A DNA stretch of 64,000 bases from Avena insularis (taxonomy: Eukaryota > Streptophyta > Magnoliopsida > Poales > Poaceae), in NCBI GenBank assembly GCA_023614405.1, contig CM042689.1, positions 327,088,305-327,152,304 of the forward strand. The letters run 5' to 3'. The notes beneath the pieces were generated by a model. That model ran no database searches, had not been told where the DNA came from, and worked only from the letters and a program-made list of their open reading frames with translations. The position numbers were made by a program, and so were the translations under genes. Position 1 is the stretch's first letter; each line of letters begins with the position of its first letter. Shown here in pieces: positions 22,538 through 34,619 of the stretch.

Positions 22538-25500
22538 AGAGTCAATAATCTAGTTTCAAACCTTTGTGTATTCAACACCTATGGCTTTCTGGTGTCGTAT
22601 GTACACGATTGCTAGTGGTCAACTGATCTCCGGATCTGACACTTCCAGGTCCGTGTGTAATTGCATGTCTTTGCGTCTCTACGCATCACTCATTCTCTAA
22701 TGAGATGGCTTTGTATAATTTTGGTCCTTTGGTGAGACCTTTAGTTCTTTGGGGTTAAAACATGTTGATAATATTGTCGTACAATATATCTTCATAGTAT
22801 TATCCCACTGTGAACTACACCTAGTTTGATAACAAACTACTTGACTCAAATGCCCTCTTTAGCTGCTATTATAGCAGTCATATACTTAGCCTTTTGTTGT
22901 AGTATCTGTCACAATGTCTTAACTTTGGAACCCATCCAAATCCATTATGGAACTTACTTTCCATTATATTGTGCCACCCTTAGTTTAGATTGAGATAAAC
23001 TTAATTTGTACTTTGTGAAAAAACTAGTATCAATGTAATACTTTTACAATGAACTAACCATCTATTTGCCACTTCTACAAAATAATATACTCTTAGTTCT
23101 TCCAAAAGATCATAAGAATATCCTTACTATCGTCCAATGATCATCTTATGAATCATTCGGGTATATGCTCATAACATTTAGAGCATAGGACATATCTGGA
23201 TTTATACATATCACAGGATGATTGATATAAATACTCTTTGTGATTTCATACATCAAGTATCAATCTATACTTGAATCTTTGTTTCACTTACCAAGTGTCA
23301 ATACACTTGAATATATCATCAATATTGAACTCATTCAATCCTTTCTATGCGACAAGAATCTTTCTTGTAGTTTCTATATTGAACTCATTCAATACATCAT
23401 CTATGCACTTTCGGCACAACCATATTAGCGTCTATTGATGCCAAATATTTGGGTTTTGCCTAAGTCTTTCATCAGGATGAAATTCTTAATATGTGTTAAT
23501 AAAAGATACATCATTTCTAATCAACAATATGTCTTCCACATAATGTATTAGAAACATGTCTTAGCGCTCCCACTTAATTTCTTGCAAATACAAGCATCTT
23601 CATTGTCTCTGATGAAATTAAACTCTTTTAACAGTTTCATCATAGTGAAGATTCCAACTCCGCGATGCTCACTTCAACCATTGAAGTTTGCATATGCTTT
23701 TAGCATCCTTTGAATTAACAAAACCCTATGGACCGTGTTATGCACATGTCCTAGGTAACAATTCTATTAGAAGAACTTGTTTTGTTTATTCAACTACCAC
23801 ATAACAAATTTATATGTAGTGGTTGCTACATTAATCCGTCTAGACTAAATATCGCTATGAAAGATCAAACCTTGTCATAGTCAACCTTTGAACATTGTTG
23901 TGAACTCTTTCCCAACATGTCGACTATTTCATAGATGTGAAACATCCATGTCTATTTTACAAATCCAAACACAACTGTAAGGTCTTACACCTTTCTCGAG
24001 GGTACTTCAAGTTCAAAAACTTGATTTCTCGTGTATGGAACTATCACGGATTTTATGGCTTAAAGCCATTTGACGGAGTCAGGGCTCATCATCGCTTCTT
24101 TGCATTTAGTCGGATCATTATTATCAAATAATGATTTAACTCTCAAATCTTGGTATTTGATTGTTTACCCGACCTACTTGTTTCAATAGGAACTTAGACC
24201 TCTATAACCGCAACCTTTGAGGCACGTGAGCCATGAGCATTGTTGCTGCTTCCGGAACACTTTTCGGCGCTGGGCAACCTTGCACATATAGCTAAGGTTC
24301 TTTTAACCTCATCAAAGTTCTATTGTCCTCCCACTTAACTTTTCACGGAAAATTCCTTCTCAAAGAAACTTGACGTTCTAAGCAACAAACACTTTTGTCT
24401 CCGATGTTATGGAGGAGCAGTTATTCGAAATAACATACAAAGACAGGTTCATCCGACTTTGGTTGTAAACATCTTTCTTATGCATAGCATACCAATGTTT
24501 AAGAAAGGACTACTTGGGTTTTATCCCAAAACATAACTTTATATGGTGTCATTTCAATGGATTATGATGAAGCTCTTTTCAGTGGAAAAAATGGTAGTCT
24601 CTCAAGCATTTAATCTTTAAAATATAATGGCAGTTTTATGAATTACACCTTTGATCTTACCATGTCAAACATGGTTTAATTACATATCTCGAACGCTCCA
24701 TACTCTTATGGTGTTTCGGGAAATGCAAATCCATGGAACGATTCCTTAAATTTTAGGTATTATGCTAAACTTGTAACTCAAATATCTTCCTTTATGATCT
24801 TATCATAAACTATTTATATTCTTGTTACAATGATTTTGCACTTCATCTTGAAAGTCTTTGAAATTTTTCAAATGTTTCATACTTCATCCCTATTAAGTAA
24901 ATATTCAAATATTCACTCAAATTTTCGGGGAAAGCATATGAAGTTGAAATCCATCGCTCTTGACTACACATAATGGACTTCGTACAACAATATGTACAAG
25001 TTCCAATAAGATAGTCATTCGTTCCCTTTTGGCCTAAGAACGAAGTTTTAATTATCTCTAGGAAAGTTTCACAAGCGTCATTTGATCAAAAATCAAAAAA
25101 ACTCCAAAATTCCATCCACATGGAGTTTCTTCATGTTTTCTTTCCAATATAATTTTAAACGACGATGTCACTTCCTAAGTGATCTTTCAATCAATTTGTC
25201 TTTCGACATTTTTAGCACTAGTTTTATGGATGTGATTTCTCCAACGAGATTTGTGAATCATCCATCTTTTATGGATTACGGCAATTATTTGAACAACCCT
25301 TTTGTTCTCATAATACCTGATAAAACAAATCTTGAAGGAAAGCTTTGATGTTTAATGAGCAACACAATAACCCTTTATTTGTTCTCGATGAACATCATCA
25401 CATATTCTTTTGCTAGTTACTCAGGCCATTGTAGTTCATGAATTCTGTTGTTTCGTATGAAGATTCATACCAACAAATTCAGTATAAAATACTTAAGAAC

Positions 25501-27530
25501 CACATTGTTTAATAAGCAAAGAATATAGCCATAACATGTATATCATCTATATACTTAAGCTAAACAATTCTAGTCTTTTCTTTTCTGCCATATATTTATG
25601 AGATTTTCTTTCAGTATTTCCTTTTTTGTTTGAAAGAATCTATCAACATCAATAGTGGAGCCATATACATGACACATAGTCCAAAGCATGTATAGTAAAA
25701 TACCAATGTCTTTGGACTTGCACTTTGAAGTAGATCACCATCATCAAATGTTTGGTGTTCTTTCAAATTCCTTTCTTTAGTAATCTCTTGGTGTAGTAAA
25801 TATTTTACCTACATCAAATATTCACCCTTATCATGGGATTATCCATGATCAAGCTACTTTTAGCTTATAACGATGAATCGTGAGTATAATGTTGCTTTCC
25901 AAAACCTTTTGGAGGATTAGGACAACTAGTGTCTCCAACCTTTTGTAAATTCTCATCAAATATGAAAACATGACTTTTGCCATATTATACTCTATCATGT
26001 TGCAACCAAAACTTCGTTTCAGATATCATAATATCTTCCACACATCATGGTTTCTGAAACAACTCTTTCAGATCCTAGATAACCTTGATATTAAGACAAT
26101 CCTTTGAATATCAAGAATCATGGAGACAAACATGATACTCATACACTAACACTTGGAATTGTCACTCTTGATTTAATACCAATTATTAAACTTCATGGAG
26201 TAACTGGAACTTACTGAAAGTTTGCAATGGTACTTTTAAACTTTAGATTAACACTTCAAAACAATACGATACCAGTTCGTAAATTAACTAACCAGAATTC
26301 TATAGTTCTATCATCTCAATTATAACTAAGCGCAAGGTGGTAAACGAATGCCAATGACTACAACAACTATGCAAATTCACTTTGATTTAATTTATGATAA
26401 ATAGTGTTCAACTTTTAATCATATTGTTGTTGAACTCCCACTCAAAACAATATCCCTCACATTGTTTTAGTGATCACACGAACCAAATCCACCACATCAA
26501 AACCGATCATCACGAGAGTTGATGTAGCTTCAATGGCGAACAATCAACATGTTCATCATATCTACTATATGACTCATGGTTTACCTTTCGGTGATCCGTG
26601 TTCCGAGACCATGTCTGTACATGCTAGGCTCGTCAAGATCAAACCTTAGCTTCCGCATGAGCAAATCTGGCTTGCTCACGTTGTATACACTCGCAGAATC
26701 TAACACACCCGATCATCACGTGGTGCTTCGAAACAACGAGCTTTAGCAACGGTGCTTACTAAGGATGAACACTTTAAAACTTGAAATTGTGTGCTTGAGG
26801 GATCATCTTATAATGCTACCATCGTGAACTAAGCAATACAAGATGCATAAAAGGATTAACATCACATGAAATTCATAATATGTGATATGATATGGCCTTT
26901 CTCCTTGTGCTTCCGATCTCCATCTTCAAGCACGAACATGATCTCCATCATCACCGGCATGGCGTCAAGGTCAATGGCGCCGCTTCATGGTTATCGTCCA
27001 CCAGCATCAACTATTACAACTACTTTGAATAATAGACACGTGGGTCTTAACGGAATTTAAAAAACAACCATATGGCTCCTGCCGGTTGCCTACTTACAAT
27101 AAGGAACATTGCATACATCATATACAATCACAATGATGGCCATATCACATCACAGCACACCCCCTGCAAAACAAAGTTAGACGCCTCTAATTTTCTTTGC
27201 ATGTTTTACGTGGTTTGGGGCTTTCAATAAGTGTCGTTCTAACTTACGAACAAGAACCACAAAATTGATACTAGTATTGTTAATCACCCGTTGTAAATTG
27301 AATCTTAACTATGTTGGGAGAAACAGGCACCCGCAAAGCCACTTATGCAATACAAGTTGCATGCTGAGTGTGGAGCAAGTCTCATGAACGATGTCATGTA
27401 AGGTTAGCCCGGGGCGCTTCATCCCACCATCCCGCAAGATGCAAAGTACACAATAAGCAATCGACAACAAAAGCATCAACGCCCACAATGACAATTGTGT
27501 TCTACTCGTGCAACAGATCTACATATAGAC
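22538..27530 (-). pseudogene. Eroded Copia polyprotein region
   Basis: No long frame survives, but fragments on the minus strand are recognisable at about 23560-23420: HYVEDILLIRND (RT catalytic box, normally YVDD) and MKDLGKTQIFGI. At about 23200-22860 are remnants of the RT end and RNase H (QKAKYMTAIIAAKEG, then KLGVV). Near 22700 a trace of SHLIRE precedes the polypurine tract. Upstream parts up to 27530 (gag, protease, integrase) are AT-rich and too decayed for me to place. Decay is far heavier than in the LTRs. Confidence 0.75.
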
Positions 27531-27532
27531 AC

Positions 27533-27545
27533 GGCTCTGATACCA
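27533..27545 (-). other. Copia primer-binding site (initiator tRNA-Met)
   Basis: The minus strand reads TGGTATCAGAGCC one base after the 5' LTR. This is complementary to the 3' end of plant initiator tRNA-Met, the usual primer of Copia and many Gypsy elements. Confidence 0.9.
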
Positions 27546-27546
27546 C

Positions 27547-29478
27547 TGCAGGGGTTCGTAGCATGGAAAACAAAATAATTCTACCGCATGAATACACAAT
27601 CAAGATCTAATCTATGATCAAGCCAAGATCTATCTACTAGATTGTAGAAACGAGTCAATAGAGTACTAACCCTCGAAGATCCAAAGCGGTTAACGAGAGC
27701 AGATTCTCGTGGATGATGTAGTCGTACACTTCCGATCTCAAGATCGCATAGACGATCCTTCCATGCGCCAAGGCTCGGCGCTTCCGCAGTCGGTCACACG
27801 TTCGGTACTCGATGAAGACCTTCCTCTCCCTTGTTCCAGCAGGAAGTGGAGGTTGTAGCACTCTCCTCGTGATTCCGGCAGCACGACGGCGTGGTACCGG
27901 AAGTAGAGGGAAGATCTCGCAGGGCTTCGCCTTAAGCCGGAGCGAGTATGGTGGACTATGAGAGAGACCTCGGTGATCTAGGGTTTAGAGGCACCAAGGG
28001 AGGAGCCCAGCCGACGGCTAGGGTTAGGGTTTCACCCCAACTCGGTGAGTTGGTGGTGCCCTAGGCGGCGGCGGCAGCAGGAGGTGGTGGCGCCGGCGGC
28101 TTGGGGCTAGGGTTTGGAGGGTGCAAGATGTAGGTCTAGAGGGGCAGCCCTGCCCCTCCTTTTATAGGTGGGAGGGCGTGGCCAAGGGGAAGGGAGTCCT
28201 CCCCCAACTTGGCCTCCAAGGCCGGCGGTGGAGGGAGAGGGACTTCCTCCCCAAGTAGGTTTCCTACTCTCCCTCCACCAAGCAAACTTGCCGTTTGACT
28301 TTTCAAATTGGTGTTTGACTTTTCAAACTAGGATTTGATTTATCCCTTTATTTTGCTCAGCGATGACACCTAGTACATGATGCAACCATTCCAACTTGTT
28401 ATGACACATTCATGTACCCTTCCCCTCCGGAGTGCCGGACCTTCCGGACCCTTCTAGAACATTCCCGGTGAAAACACTGAAATCATTCCCCAACTCCGAA
28501 ATAGGACTTTACTTATATGAATCTTATTCTCCGGACCATTCCGGATCTCCTTGTGATATCCCGGATCCCATCCAAGACTCCGAAAAATATTCGGTCTCTT
28601 ACTCATCATTCCATAACTACTCAACAAAATCGAATCCTTAAGTGTGTCCCCCTACGGTTCGTGAATTATGCGGACATGATCGAGACACTTCTCCGATCAA
28701 TAACCAATAGAGGAATCTGGAAATTCATATGGCTCCCACATATTTCTACGATTACTTTGCGATCGAATGAACCACTTACATACGATACCAATTTCCCTTT
28801 GTCTCACGATATTTTACTTATCCGAGGTTTTGATCAGATCTCTCTGCATACCTAGTTCAACCTCGTTACCGATAAGTACTCTTTTCTCGTTCCCGTGATA
28901 TGTGATCCCTTGTGAGCCAGTCACATGCTTGCAAGATAATTGGATGACATTCCACCGAGAGGGCCCAGAGTATATCTATCCGTCATATGGATGGACAAAT
29001 CCCACTCTTGATCCATGTGTTTCAACCCATACTTTCCAAACACTCAATGCCACCTTTATAGCCACCCAGTTACGGTGTGGTGTTTGATGTCATCAAAGCA
29101 TCCTTCTGGTGATGATGATTAACATGATCTCATGGTCGAAGGAATTAGGTTACTATGTATCAGAAAGCTTATAGCAAATGAACTATATTAAATGACTTGA
29201 TCTTTATGCTATGCTTAACTATAGGAGTATGTCCATCACATCATTCTCCTAATGATATGACCCTGTTGTTAATAACATCTCTATGTTCATGATCAGGAAA
29301 CCATGATCATATATTAACCAACAAGCTAGTTTAACAAGAGGCTTTACTAGGGACTCTTTTATGTTTACAAATCACATAAGTATTAATGTTTCCGGTTAAT
29401 ACAATTATAGCATGGTATGTAAACATTTATCATAAGTAATAACCACTTTATTATTGCCTCTTGGGCATATCTCCAACA
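27547..29478 (-). repeat. Copia 5' LTR (1,932 bp)
   Basis: TGCAGGGG...ATCTCCAACA, with intact TG/CA ends. It is followed by the target duplication CTCAA and then the Gypsy extra ORF. The 5' LTR holds the promoter of the element. A clear TATA box was not singled out. Confidence 0.95.
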
Positions 29479-29489
29479 CTCAAGTGCTA

Positions 29490-30285
29490 CTACTCCTCGG
29501 AATCTGTGGCCTCATCATCCTCATCATCATCGATGAAGGAGAAATCGTCTTCATCGGTGAAGAAGTCCATAGCCTGATCCTCCAGAAAATCATCATCATC
29601 GCTGAGATAGGAGTAGGGGTCTCCACGAAGATCCTCTCCTGCATTCTCCCTTTCCTCCAACTGCATTTCTCTCTCGTGGATGGTCTCCTCCAAAGATGAG
29701 ATGCGGTGGCGAAGGCGGGCAATGATGCGCTCCTTCTTGTCGAGCTGACGACGACGAGACTTGCGATCCTTTGCTAGCATGGCGATGGTTTGGTCCTTCG
29801 TCTTGATGATGGCAGCCTTGTGGTTGGAGTAGTCACGGCAGTTTTCTAACTCCTGCTGACGATCGTACATCATGAAGCTAAGGTGGTCCAATTGAGTCTT
29901 TAGCTCGGGGTGGTATGGGGCTTCCAGTGGTTGTCCATTTGCATCACGTCTTGGGCAAAACTCAAAGCGAGTACCCTTGATCTGATTGATGCTCTGCCCA
30001 CACAGACGGGAAAGATCTTCCTGCATGGCCCTGGCAAGTCCATCGAGCCAGTTGTTCTCTCTTAAGGTAAACTGAATTCCTTCCGCAGTGGGAGGTTCAA
30101 TCTTTCCTCTGAGACTTGCAACAATTAGCCACTACAGATCTCCTCCTCCTTGATCATTGAGCTGAGCTCCGAATAACTCGGGGTGCGGACGCTCCAGAAG
30201 TTCCAAAAGCTGGTCCAAATCCCTCTCAAATATAAGGTCTCATCCATTCCCCAACTGATAAAACTTGCTGTACTTCACGTCCATC
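29490..30285 (-). pseudogene. Extra Gypsy ORF: coiled-coil protein with acidic tail
   Basis: It lies between the primer site and gag. The frame starts at ATG 30285 (MDVKYSKFYQLGNG) and runs about 264 codons to a TAG at 29490, with two in-frame stops near 30240 and 30135. The last 178 codons (from 30026) are open. The N-terminal half is compact, with RPHPELFGAQLNDQGGGDL and IQFTLRENNWLDGLARAMQ. The middle is rich in K/R/E/L with heptad-like spacing (KKERIIARLRHRISSLEETI), suggesting a coiled coil. The C-terminus is very acidic (SYLSDDDDFLEDQAMDFF). It is not gag, pol or env by motif. Similar proteins seem to accompany some wheat Gypsy families (memory, unverified). Function unknown; an accessory or RNA-binding partner role would be inference. 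Confidence 0.7.
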
Positions 30286-30498
30286 TATAAGAATATAGGA
30301 TGAGTAAGTTAGTAGAGTGATCAAGTGTGTCAAAATTTTATGTATTTTGCAAGAGTTTTTGAGGAACATGAATTTTCATGAAAGAATCAAAGGGATAAGA
30401 ATGAGAATAAGTTTTTGTAAATATTTGTTTTCTTTGGTTTTGAAACTAAAGTTTTGATTCAAATGTTCAGTCTAACTAGGGTCTCCTATGGTCAGGAT

Positions 30499-30511
30499 GG
30501 CTCTGATACCA
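30499..30511 (-). other. Gypsy primer-binding site (initiator tRNA-Met)
   Basis: The minus strand reads TGGTATCAGAGCC three bases after the 5' LTR end, complementary to initiator tRNA-Met. It fixes 30515-34539 as the 5' LTR. The nested Copia uses the same primer. Confidence 0.9.
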
Positions 30512-30514
30512 ACT

Positions 30515-33500
30515 TGTCAACACCCGGATTTTTAATCCCAGATGCTTATTATGCCATACATCGCAATCCCAGGATTACCATTTTTGCGAGACATAACAGA
30601 ATTGGATACCATAGTACATCATCCATTACAATCCATACATAAGTTCTTACACAAATAGGGATCTCATGATCCAATTCTTAATACAACATCAAGCAGCGGA
30701 ATACGTAATAATAACGGTAGCATAGGCGAAGCTCCATCTTCGGGGTCACAGGCAATGCTGACGATGGGAGATGATCCTAGTTGTCGTAACCTTCCTGGGG
30801 TCCATCCTCCAGGTACTCCTCTTCATAGTCTGGCCATGGGAATAGCCAGGGACAAAGCCATGAGTACTCTTTAAGTACTCGCAAACTAATACTAACAAAT
30901 GAAAGGGGTTTTTGATAATAGGACACTAGGCTCTAGGGTTGTTTTGCAAAAGCCAGATTTATCTCTACTAAGTTTGGAAGCCACTAATGCTAGTTAAGGT
31001 TTTATAACACCTAAGTGGGAACTTGTATTTCATATCACAACCCTGTTGTGGTCAAGTCAAAGTCTCACTTTATTTCACAAGTTATTTTGAAAAGTCTGAC
31101 GGGGGAACAGTATGGCCACTCCAATTGTCCATAATCATGACGCTGCTATTCAATAGTTTGACACTGCAGAGATTGTACACTTTCACCACAACATTCGATA
31201 CATCCGTCAGAACAAATCCTGAATTCACCATACTCGATGCGGATAATCAATCCTAACCTTTCAATTACACGCCCTAGTATAAGCACCTCTCTGTGAGTTT
31301 GGCCTCCCAACCATGACCAACTGTCATCTTGGGTACTGCAGTGGACAATCTTCACAAGGTAGCCTCAGCTCAGACCTTGGCCGTGAGGGAACTAATACTA
31401 AGGTATATAAGTTTCAAATAAGCCCTACCCAATCTTGAATTATTGTGGTTGTACGATAAAATTGGAATGGTATCGCATCCAGACAACCATCAGTTTTAAA
31501 AAGGGCTAAGGCTCATGCCTCAACATTTTCATCACCAAAATCATCAGGTGCTCGGAAACACATGTCCAAAACATTTCAATAGAATGATCCATCATTCCAA
31601 GGTTTTCATAACCATTTTTCCACCAAGTATTCCCATCTAAAGTTGGTCAAGTTTTATGCTTAGAACTAGCATCTACAAGTGGGGGTAAGCACTGATGAGG
31701 GGTGGTAAACTAGTGGAATTTTAACTAAGTTCAATCTCATGCCTTAGGATGACATCAAGATTATCTAGCTTAGGACAAATTTTATGCTCTTTATGCAACC
31801 TTCACATATCTTTCTAGTATCTACCATTCACTTAGGAAAATCTAGGTAAGAGCTTTGATAAAGAAATAAAGTAAGAAGCTTGCAATTAAAACTAGGATTG
31901 GTTTATCAAGTGGATACGATCACATATTCTTAAGGCATATAGTGGTCATGGTAACAAGTAGTGGTTTATGGCATCAGTAGGGTATTTTGCAAGGGTTAGC
32001 TTGCATTGGTCCACTTAGTTAATAAAGCTTGCCTTGTGCAAAGCAGTGGTTGAAGTTCTCCTCGGCTTCTTCTTCGTAGAATCCTCCTTCCTCCTCGTAT
32101 CCTTGGTCGATACTAGCATCTATAAATAAATACGAGGTATACAATCACCAAACAATACTTAACTACTTGCAATCATCACACAAATGGGTCCTATAGATGA
32201 TCTAACATCATCTCTAACATTTCAAGATTAAGGCTTGGTTTAATTCTTTTTATTTTTAGAAAAGTAATATCTACTCATTGAAAAACTACTTAAGATTTAA
32301 TATTCTCCAAACCAAACATGGGATCATGTTGACACATGTCATCACCACATATTTTAGTCCATGGGAATATGATTTAAAGTGGTGTCACAATTTAATAAGG
32401 TTTTACCCTTTTATTTTAATTAAATAAAGTGACTAGAAATGCCTATGTAGCATTCTTTTATTACTTGAACATTATTTCTGCAAGTAAACCTATATATTTT
32501 TATATATTCTGAAAGATATGGTTAAATGTGATTTTTGAGAGTTGGAATCAACTCAAAAGCTATTATGGTTTAAATTTGAAAAATGTTTGAATGCAGAAAA
32601 GCTTCTGCCTTGTTATTTTTATCATGGGTGATCTATAGATCTAAATGACTTGAACCCAACGGGCTTGGATTCAGCATTCCTAGACCTTTCTAACAAAATT
32701 AGTTTCATTCAATTTGGTGCACTGAATCGACCTGGGTTGATTTTTGAAACTGGGTACAGAAGTGTGTTTGAAATTAAATGGAAAAGGTTTAATTCAAATA
32801 ACTGGGCTGCACGGGAAATGATACTGGGCCGGCCTACTAAGCGTAGCGCTTCCGCAGGCTGTTGAAGTGGCTGTCCCCACTCGACAGTGAGACAGGGGGT
32901 GCGAAGCTGTATGGGGCGATGTGGGACGTTCGATCTAGTTCTAATCCAACGACTGGGAGTCATCGTCGATGTTGGGCAACGTCGGCGAGACAGAAACCTA
33001 GTGCGGCCAGTGGGGGTTGCTGGGGACTCACCGGGGTGCAGGCGAGGGTTGGCGAGGCGGGCGAACGACGAAGTCGACGACGGCGAATCTCCTGGTACCG
33101 GTGGCTCCTCCGTAGGCGGCTCCAATCGCTGGCTCCCTTCTTCTCCAGAGGCGGCGGGCTCCGGTGAAATTCCAACGAGGTGTTGCTCGCCTTGATCCAG
33201 GAACGGTGTGGCACGATCAGTGAGGAGAGGGGAGTAGAATGGTGTGCTCAATTCGGCTGGGGGTGGCCTCTATTTATAGTCGAGCGAGGGGACCGACGGG
33301 GCGCACGGTGAGCTCGTCGAGGGCGATGGTACAGACGGCTATTGGCATGGGCGAAGGTATGGGACGGTGCGGTGTTCCCTGGCGATGCTCAACGATACGG
33401 TGGCGAGACGTGGGGCGGTGCGGGTTGGTCTGGAACACGCGATGCTCGCGCTGTGACAGCGTCGGCGCGATGGCGGCGGTACGGGGCACGGGCAGTGCAA

Positions 33501-34539
33501 TGGGCATGTCTGGCGTGTTCCTGGGATGGTGGCGATCGTGTATGCACGCGGCGAGGGCGGCGCGCGGTCTGTGGGCTTCGGTCGAGGGTGGCGCTCTGGC
33601 GCACGCTCGGCACGGTTGGCAGAGGCACGGGCGCGGCGTTCCTAGGTGCTCTGGTCGGTGTCTTCGAGGCAGGGATGGTCGAGAGGGGGCGGTGAGGCAT
33701 GGGTGATCTTCCAGACAAGGTTAGCACGGCTAGTTTTCTCCCTAGCTTGCTGTCGACATGTGGGTGGCAAGGGTGGCTTCGGCTGTTCACCATTGATGAT
33801 ATTGACAAGCTCACAATGGTGCTAGTGCTTGGTTAATCTTGCTAGATGATCTACTGAGTTGGTTGTGAGCTAGATAGGGAACCAGTTAGGCTCAAAACAC
33901 TGCACACTATAGTGTTTTGATTTTGTTTGATTTGTGTCTGCCAAGTGTTTGATGAAATGGCCGCATGAATTCAAGTTTTGAATTTTGAAAAGATTTTGGT
34001 GGGTGTGCTAGATTGGTGCTGGTGAGTCTGCAGGTGCTTGGGTTTTGAAAGTTGAGCTTGTTTGAGTGGTTTTTGAAAAAGTGGGATCTTCCCATATGAT
34101 AAAGATTTAATTTTGAATTGTCATTTAAACTATGCATTTGAAAGTTTCTGGATGATCACAAAGTGGGCCTTGATACTTTGTTATGAGTACAATCAAGGGG
34201 TGCAAAGATCCAGAAAAGTTTCTGTTAGGTTCTGAAAGTTTGAGACAGCCAAAGTAGGCATGGAAGTTAAATTGGTCAAAATGACCATTCCTTTATTTTA
34301 TTTGTTTTGCTTTATTTGTCTTTGGAAAAAGTGTGGGAAATGTTTTAGATGATGTTTATTTCACCTAAGAAACATTTTACAAGCAAGGAAACACACAAAC
34401 AAGGTGGTTCAAAAGAATTTCAAATTCAATGCATACTCATATGCATGTTTTCATAATTTTATTTAAAAAAGTTTTTGTTAACCCTAATTTTGATGATTAG
34501 AGTTTGATGATCCAAGTTCAATATTTTTGGAATGTTACA
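30515..34539 (-). repeat. Gypsy 5' LTR (4,025 bp)
   Basis: The right-hand LTR, followed by GAAAC. It is nearly collinear with the 3' LTR except for two anomalies: a run of small deletions at about 31,135-31,435 that neither other LTR copy shares, and block-wise differences in the GC-rich core (about 33,278-33,640), where it agrees instead with the solo LTR at 40147-44218. Confidence 0.95.
33271..33278 (-). promoter_or_regulatory. TATA box of Gypsy 5' LTR
   Basis: TATAAATA on the minus strand at the homologous position to the other LTR copies. Transcription would run left through about 2.7 kb of R/U5 before the primer site, an unusually long leader. Confidence 0.6.
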
Positions 34540-34619
34540 GAAACCACCAAGTTTTTCTAAACAAAGCTAATGCATGAAAATAAAAATATTATAATGATCA
34601 GCTGCATCCAACTGATCAA

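Larger units (their letters stand above)
20585..29478 (-). mobile_element. Ty1/Copia element nested in the Gypsy
   Basis: A complete reverse-oriented LTR element of 8,894 bp with a perfect 5-bp duplication CTCAA (20580-20584, 29479-29483). LTRs are 20585-22521 and 27547-29478. The element-strand LTR begins TGTTGGAGATATGCCC, as in the Angela/BARE branch of wheat Copia. A primer site for initiator tRNA-Met and a polypurine tract are in place. The 5 kb interior is an eroded pol with stops throughout. It inserted between the Gypsy's extra ORF and gag, so it is the younger of the two. Confidence 0.95.
11722..34539 (-). mobile_element. Ty3/Gypsy chromovirus (Tekay-like), with nested Copia
   Basis: A full-length element in reverse orientation. 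Both LTRs run TGTCAACACCCGG...TGTTACA on the plus strand (11722-15789 and 30515-34539), and the insertion is bordered by a perfect 5-bp duplication GAAAC (11717-11721, 34540-34544). A primer-binding site complementary to initiator tRNA-Met adjoins the right LTR and a polypurine tract adjoins the left LTR, which fixes transcription as minus. The domain order is extra ORF, gag, protease, RT, RNase H, integrase, chromodomain-like C-terminus. That order makes it Ty3/Gypsy, and the C-terminal chromodomain-like segment places it among chromoviruses. Without the nested Copia it is about 13.9 kb. Coding is broken in at least six places. Confidence 0.95.
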
